From: Symmachiella macrocystis
GTDB taxonomy: Bacteria > Planctomycetota > Planctomycetia > Planctomycetales > Planctomycetaceae
Assembly (NCBI RefSeq): GCF_007860075.1
Contig: NZ_SJPP01000002.1
Span: forward strand, 868,001 to 932,000
Direction of reading: 5' to 3'
Length of the DNA stretch: 64,000 bases
Shown: positions 61,768 through 64,000 of the stretch, piece after piece
Numbering within the stretch: the stretch's first letter is position 1
Layout: each line of letters begins with the position of its first letter
Notes under the pieces: generated by a model
The model's database searches: none
Seen by the model: only the letters and a program-made list of their open reading frames with translations
Told to the model about the DNA's origin: nothing
Program-made: the position numbers and the translations under genes

Positions 61768-62025
61768 TTCAGGCGACTTTCAGCGATGAAGCGACTCAGC
61801 AATTGTGGCAATTCCCACCGGGGAATGGAATTCGACCTGCCCTCAGTGCCCGATGGAGTTTGATCCTTCTGGTTTAAAGGACCGACTTTCCTAATTCGCG
61901 TTTAACGGGCGAGTATTGACGAATCGTGCGCCAATTTGTGAGATCCGCAACACGACCGCGCATCAGCCCGTAATTCCAACGATGAACCGTGCAGCGAGTC
62001 GATCACCAATCCGGAGCAGCGATCG

Positions 62026-62778
62026 CTATTCGCTCTCGACTTCAGCCATGACATCATCGGGAATGTCAAAGTTCGCAGTCACGGACTGGATGTCTTCCAA
62101 CTCTTCCAGCGCATCGATCAATTTGAGAACCTTACGGCCTCCCGCCACGTCGAGCGTTACAGTGTTGGAAGCCACGCGCGTAATCTCAGACATTTCGGTC
62201 GTAAATTTTGCGGCTTCCAAGGCGGAGTCGACATCATCGAACACCTCGGGATCGCAGGTGATCTCAAATCCGGGGCCGACTGCTTTGACATCCTCCGCCC
62301 CCGCTTCCAGGGCTGCTTCGAACAACGATTCTTCGTCGATATTTTCGGCCGGAACGAGGAACAATCCCTTGCGTTCAAACATCCAAGAAACGCAGCCGGT
62401 TGCGCCCAAATTGCCGCTATGGACCTCAAAACATTTGCGGACTTCACCAGCGGTGCGGTTGCGGTTGTCGGTGAGCGCATCGCACAGCACGGCCACTCCC
62501 TCAGCACCGTAGCCTTCGTAGAGAATCTCGGTGTAGACCACACCGCCCATATCGCCGCAGCCTTTTTTGATGGCGCGTTCGATGTTGTCTTTGGGCATAC
62601 TCGATTTGCGGGCGCGGTCGATGGCGTAGCGCAGCGTCAGGTTCATGGCCGGGTCGCCGCCACCGTTCTGGGCGGCAACGATAATCGCGCGGCTCAATTT
62701 CCCGAACAGGGCACCCCGTTTTTTATCGGCGATGCCTTTTTTGTGTTTAATCCCGGCCCAGTGTGAATGTCCAGCCAT
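62026..62778 (-). CDS. YebC/PmpR family DNA-binding regulatory protein
   Basis: A 250-residue member of the YebC/TACO1 family: MAGHSHWAGIKHKKGIADKK, a very conserved start, then LTLRYAIDRARKSSMPKDNI, IERAIKKG, YEGYGAEGVAVLCDALTDN and NRTAGEVRKCFEVHSGNLG. Members were annotated as transcriptional regulators; work on YebC/TACO1 proteins links them to translation of proline-rich stretches. The length is normal. Its neighbours give no further hint. Confidence 0.95.
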   Translation of the reverse strand: MAGHSHWAGIKHKKGIADKKRGALFGKLSRAIIVAAQNGGGDPAMNLTLRYAIDRARKSSMPKDNIERAIKKGCGDMGGVVYTEILYEGYGAEGVAVLCDALTDNRNRTAGEVRKCFEVHSGNLGATGCVSWMFERKGLFLVPAENIDEESLFEAALEAGAEDVKAVGPGFEITCDPEVFDDVDSALEAAKFTTEMSEITRVASNTVTLDVAGGRKVLKLIDALEELEDIQSVTANFDIPDDVMAEVESE

Positions 62779-62985
62779 GTCAATCGTCAGATGATAGAGA
62801 AAAACCTATGCAAAAGCCCGGTAATGCATCTCAGCAATTCCCCATCTCGGAGGAAACCATACACCACAGCGGGTTTTGAAACTGGTTGAAAATTGTCCGT
62901 CCTACCTGCAAATTTATCTCACTGCCCGTTGTAAACAAAGTGCTCCCCAGAAACGGAGGCCAGTGCCGCCATTCACAACGGGTTG

Positions 62986-64000
62986 CTACGGCGAATCGGG
63001 TCGCTCTGGGCGCAACTCACCAGGAGGCGACTGATGATTCTTGAGTTTTTCGTTCAAACGCTCGATTAGCTTCTTGTTAGATTTCGCATCGACTTTGGAG
63101 AGTTCCAATGCCTTTTTCCACGCCTCAACCGCGAGATCAATTTTCTCCAGCCGTTGATAGACGTCCCCTAGATGATCGTAGATCGTGCCGTCCTGGCCGA
63201 GGTCATCTTCCGATGCCTTCTTCAGGTAAGGCAACGCCTCTTCAAATTTTTCCCGTTTGTACAGTACCCATCCCATACTATCGAGGTACGCAGCGTTATC
63301 CGGGTCGGATTCGATCGCAATGCGGATCATTTTTTCGGCTTGTTCCAAGTTCTTACCTTGGTCGGCGTAGAGATATCCTAAGTCATTGTTGACCCCCGGT
63401 TCGGTCGGGTGCTTTCGGTAGACTTCCTCCAGAATCTCTTCACCCTTCTGCTGATCGCCCATCTGCACGTAGAGGTTAGAAAGGTTGGACTTAGCGCTGC
63501 GGACGATGGTGGCATCACTGGCAAAGTCCTTGATGATCGCCTCAAACCGCTGAATGGCTTCGTCGTTTCGTTCACTATGATAATAGACCCAGGCTTCGCG
63601 TAATTTCAAAATTGCATTGGGTCGCCCCGCTAGTTTCATGCCTTCACCAATCGCTTTCAAAGCCGCTTCGGTTTGGCCGGCAAGTTCCAAGTTGTAGGAC
63701 AGCCAATAATAAAACAACACCCGCGTCTGCAAGTCGGCGATGAACGCGGGATCATCCACACCCTGCTGCAACGCTTCAGCCGCTTCGTCGAACTTTCGTT
63801 GGGAACGCAACAGGTCGGACAGTTCCAGATACACCGAGTTTTTTTGTTCGGCAACACGGGTTTTGCTCAGTGCCGTACGATAAAACTCTTCGGCCTGCGC
63901 TTTCTCGTCAGCCCGTTCCGCCAGATTTGCCAACACATAGGCGTGGGCGAAGTCGAACTCTTCCTCATTAAGTTTTCGCCCCTCGGCGATTACGCTGGCG
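62986..64000 (-). CDS. TPR-repeat protein, 5' part cut by window edge
   Basis: At least 338 residues remain, all in an open frame running past 64000, so the N terminus lies outside the window. Successive ~34-residue helical repeats are visible, for example EAIIKDFASDATIVRSAKSN, NNDLGYLYADQGKNLEQAEK, AYLDSMGWVLYKREKFEEAL and YDHLGDVYQRLEKIDLAVEA. The arrangement is that of tetratricopeptide scaffolds, which bind other proteins, similar to the secretion/lipid-type TPR family. It ends in a Pro/Arg-rich tail. The GTG at 63936 is an internal codon, not a start. Confidence 0.88.
   Translation of the reverse strand, partial: ASVIAEGRKLNEEEFDFAHAYVLANLAERADEKAQAEEFYRTALSKTRVAEQKNSVYLELSDLLRSQRKFDEAAEALQQGVDDPAFIADLQTRVLFYYWLSYNLELAGQTEAALKAIGEGMKLAGRPNAILKLREAWVYYHSERNDEAIQRFEAIIKDFASDATIVRSAKSNLSNLYVQMGDQQKGEEILEEVYRKHPTEPGVNNDLGYLYADQGKNLEQAEKMIRIAIESDPDNAAYLDSMGWVLYKREKFEEALPYLKKASEDDLGQDGTIYDHLGDVYQRLEKIDLAVEAWKKALELSKVDAKSNKKLIERLNEKLKNHQSPPGELRPERPDSP

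Noticed and set aside
1-64000. Search for CRISPR arrays, transposases, integrases, rRNA and riboswitches
   Set aside because: None was recognised by eye; apart from the tRNA and the stem-loops listed, no structured RNA could be supported.

Overview
The window reads as chromosomal DNA of a planctomycete. The strongest indicator is the gene order at 13394-23632, a bacterial microcompartment (BMC) locus of the Planctomycetes/Verrucomicrobia type: DeoR regulator, PduL, two hexameric shell genes, acetate kinase, three EutN/CcmL-type pentamer genes, acylating aldehyde dehydrogenase, class II aldolase and a lactate/malate dehydrogenase. Supporting signs are a Ser/Thr kinase with a short planctomycete-like N-terminal leader fused to a sensor domain, a standalone CoaB, and several large proteins I recognise only as lineage-type hypotheticals. 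No phage, insertion sequence or CRISPR array was seen; the region looks like stable core plus metabolic accessory DNA.

Layout. 1-13152: housekeeping and small hypotheticals (truncated FtsK, CoaB, UvrD-like helicase, two small membrane proteins, DJ-1/PfpI protein, secreted EF-hand protein, HlyD-type adaptor, coiled-coil protein, thioredoxin, membrane-anchored protein, PurN). Between two of these lies a compact orphan unit on the minus strand (7500-7673): a near-perfect Shine-Dalgarno, a 14-codon ORF, a stem-loop and an intrinsic terminator. 13394-23632: the BMC operon, all on the plus strand. 23686-28561: four ion-transport genes on the minus strand (two glutamate-receptor-like channels, CorA, CNNM/CorC-like protein). 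28930-38433: PPP-family phosphatase, intradiol dioxygenase, kinase-sensor fusion and an RND efflux pump pair. 38944-41526: tRNA-Met(CAU), a nucleotidyltransferase-like protein and GMP synthase. 41873-46330: three-subunit proton-translocating transhydrogenase and an MFS transporter. 46439-51421: small hypotheticals, GcvT, HolA, DUF1761 protein and homocysteine methyltransferase. 51884-55634: a two-gene 2-oxoacid:ferredoxin oxidoreductase closed by a strong hairpin. 55715-64000: a 16-TM-scale membrane protein, three zinc-ribbon membrane paralogs, YebC and a truncated TPR protein.

How the BMC genes fit together (inference from families and from the characterised fucose/rhamnose BMC of Planctopirus limnophila): a deoxy-sugar 1-phosphate is cleaved by the class II aldolase to DHAP and lactaldehyde; the aldehyde dehydrogenase makes lactyl-CoA; PduL makes lactyl-phosphate and recycles CoA; acetate kinase yields lactate and ATP; the dehydrogenase balances NAD. 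Four of the enzymes carry related amphipathic helices at one end that look like cargo-targeting peptides; acetate kinase and the dehydrogenase do not. Nearly every intergenic gap of this operon contains a stem-loop.

The most interesting items for follow-up are the orphan mini-unit at 7500-7673, the paired glutamate-receptor-like channels of which only one has a potassium selectivity filter, the kinase fused to an amino-acid-binding-protein-like sensor, the unassigned 397-residue protein at the end of the BMC operon, and the hairpin-punctuated BMC transcript.
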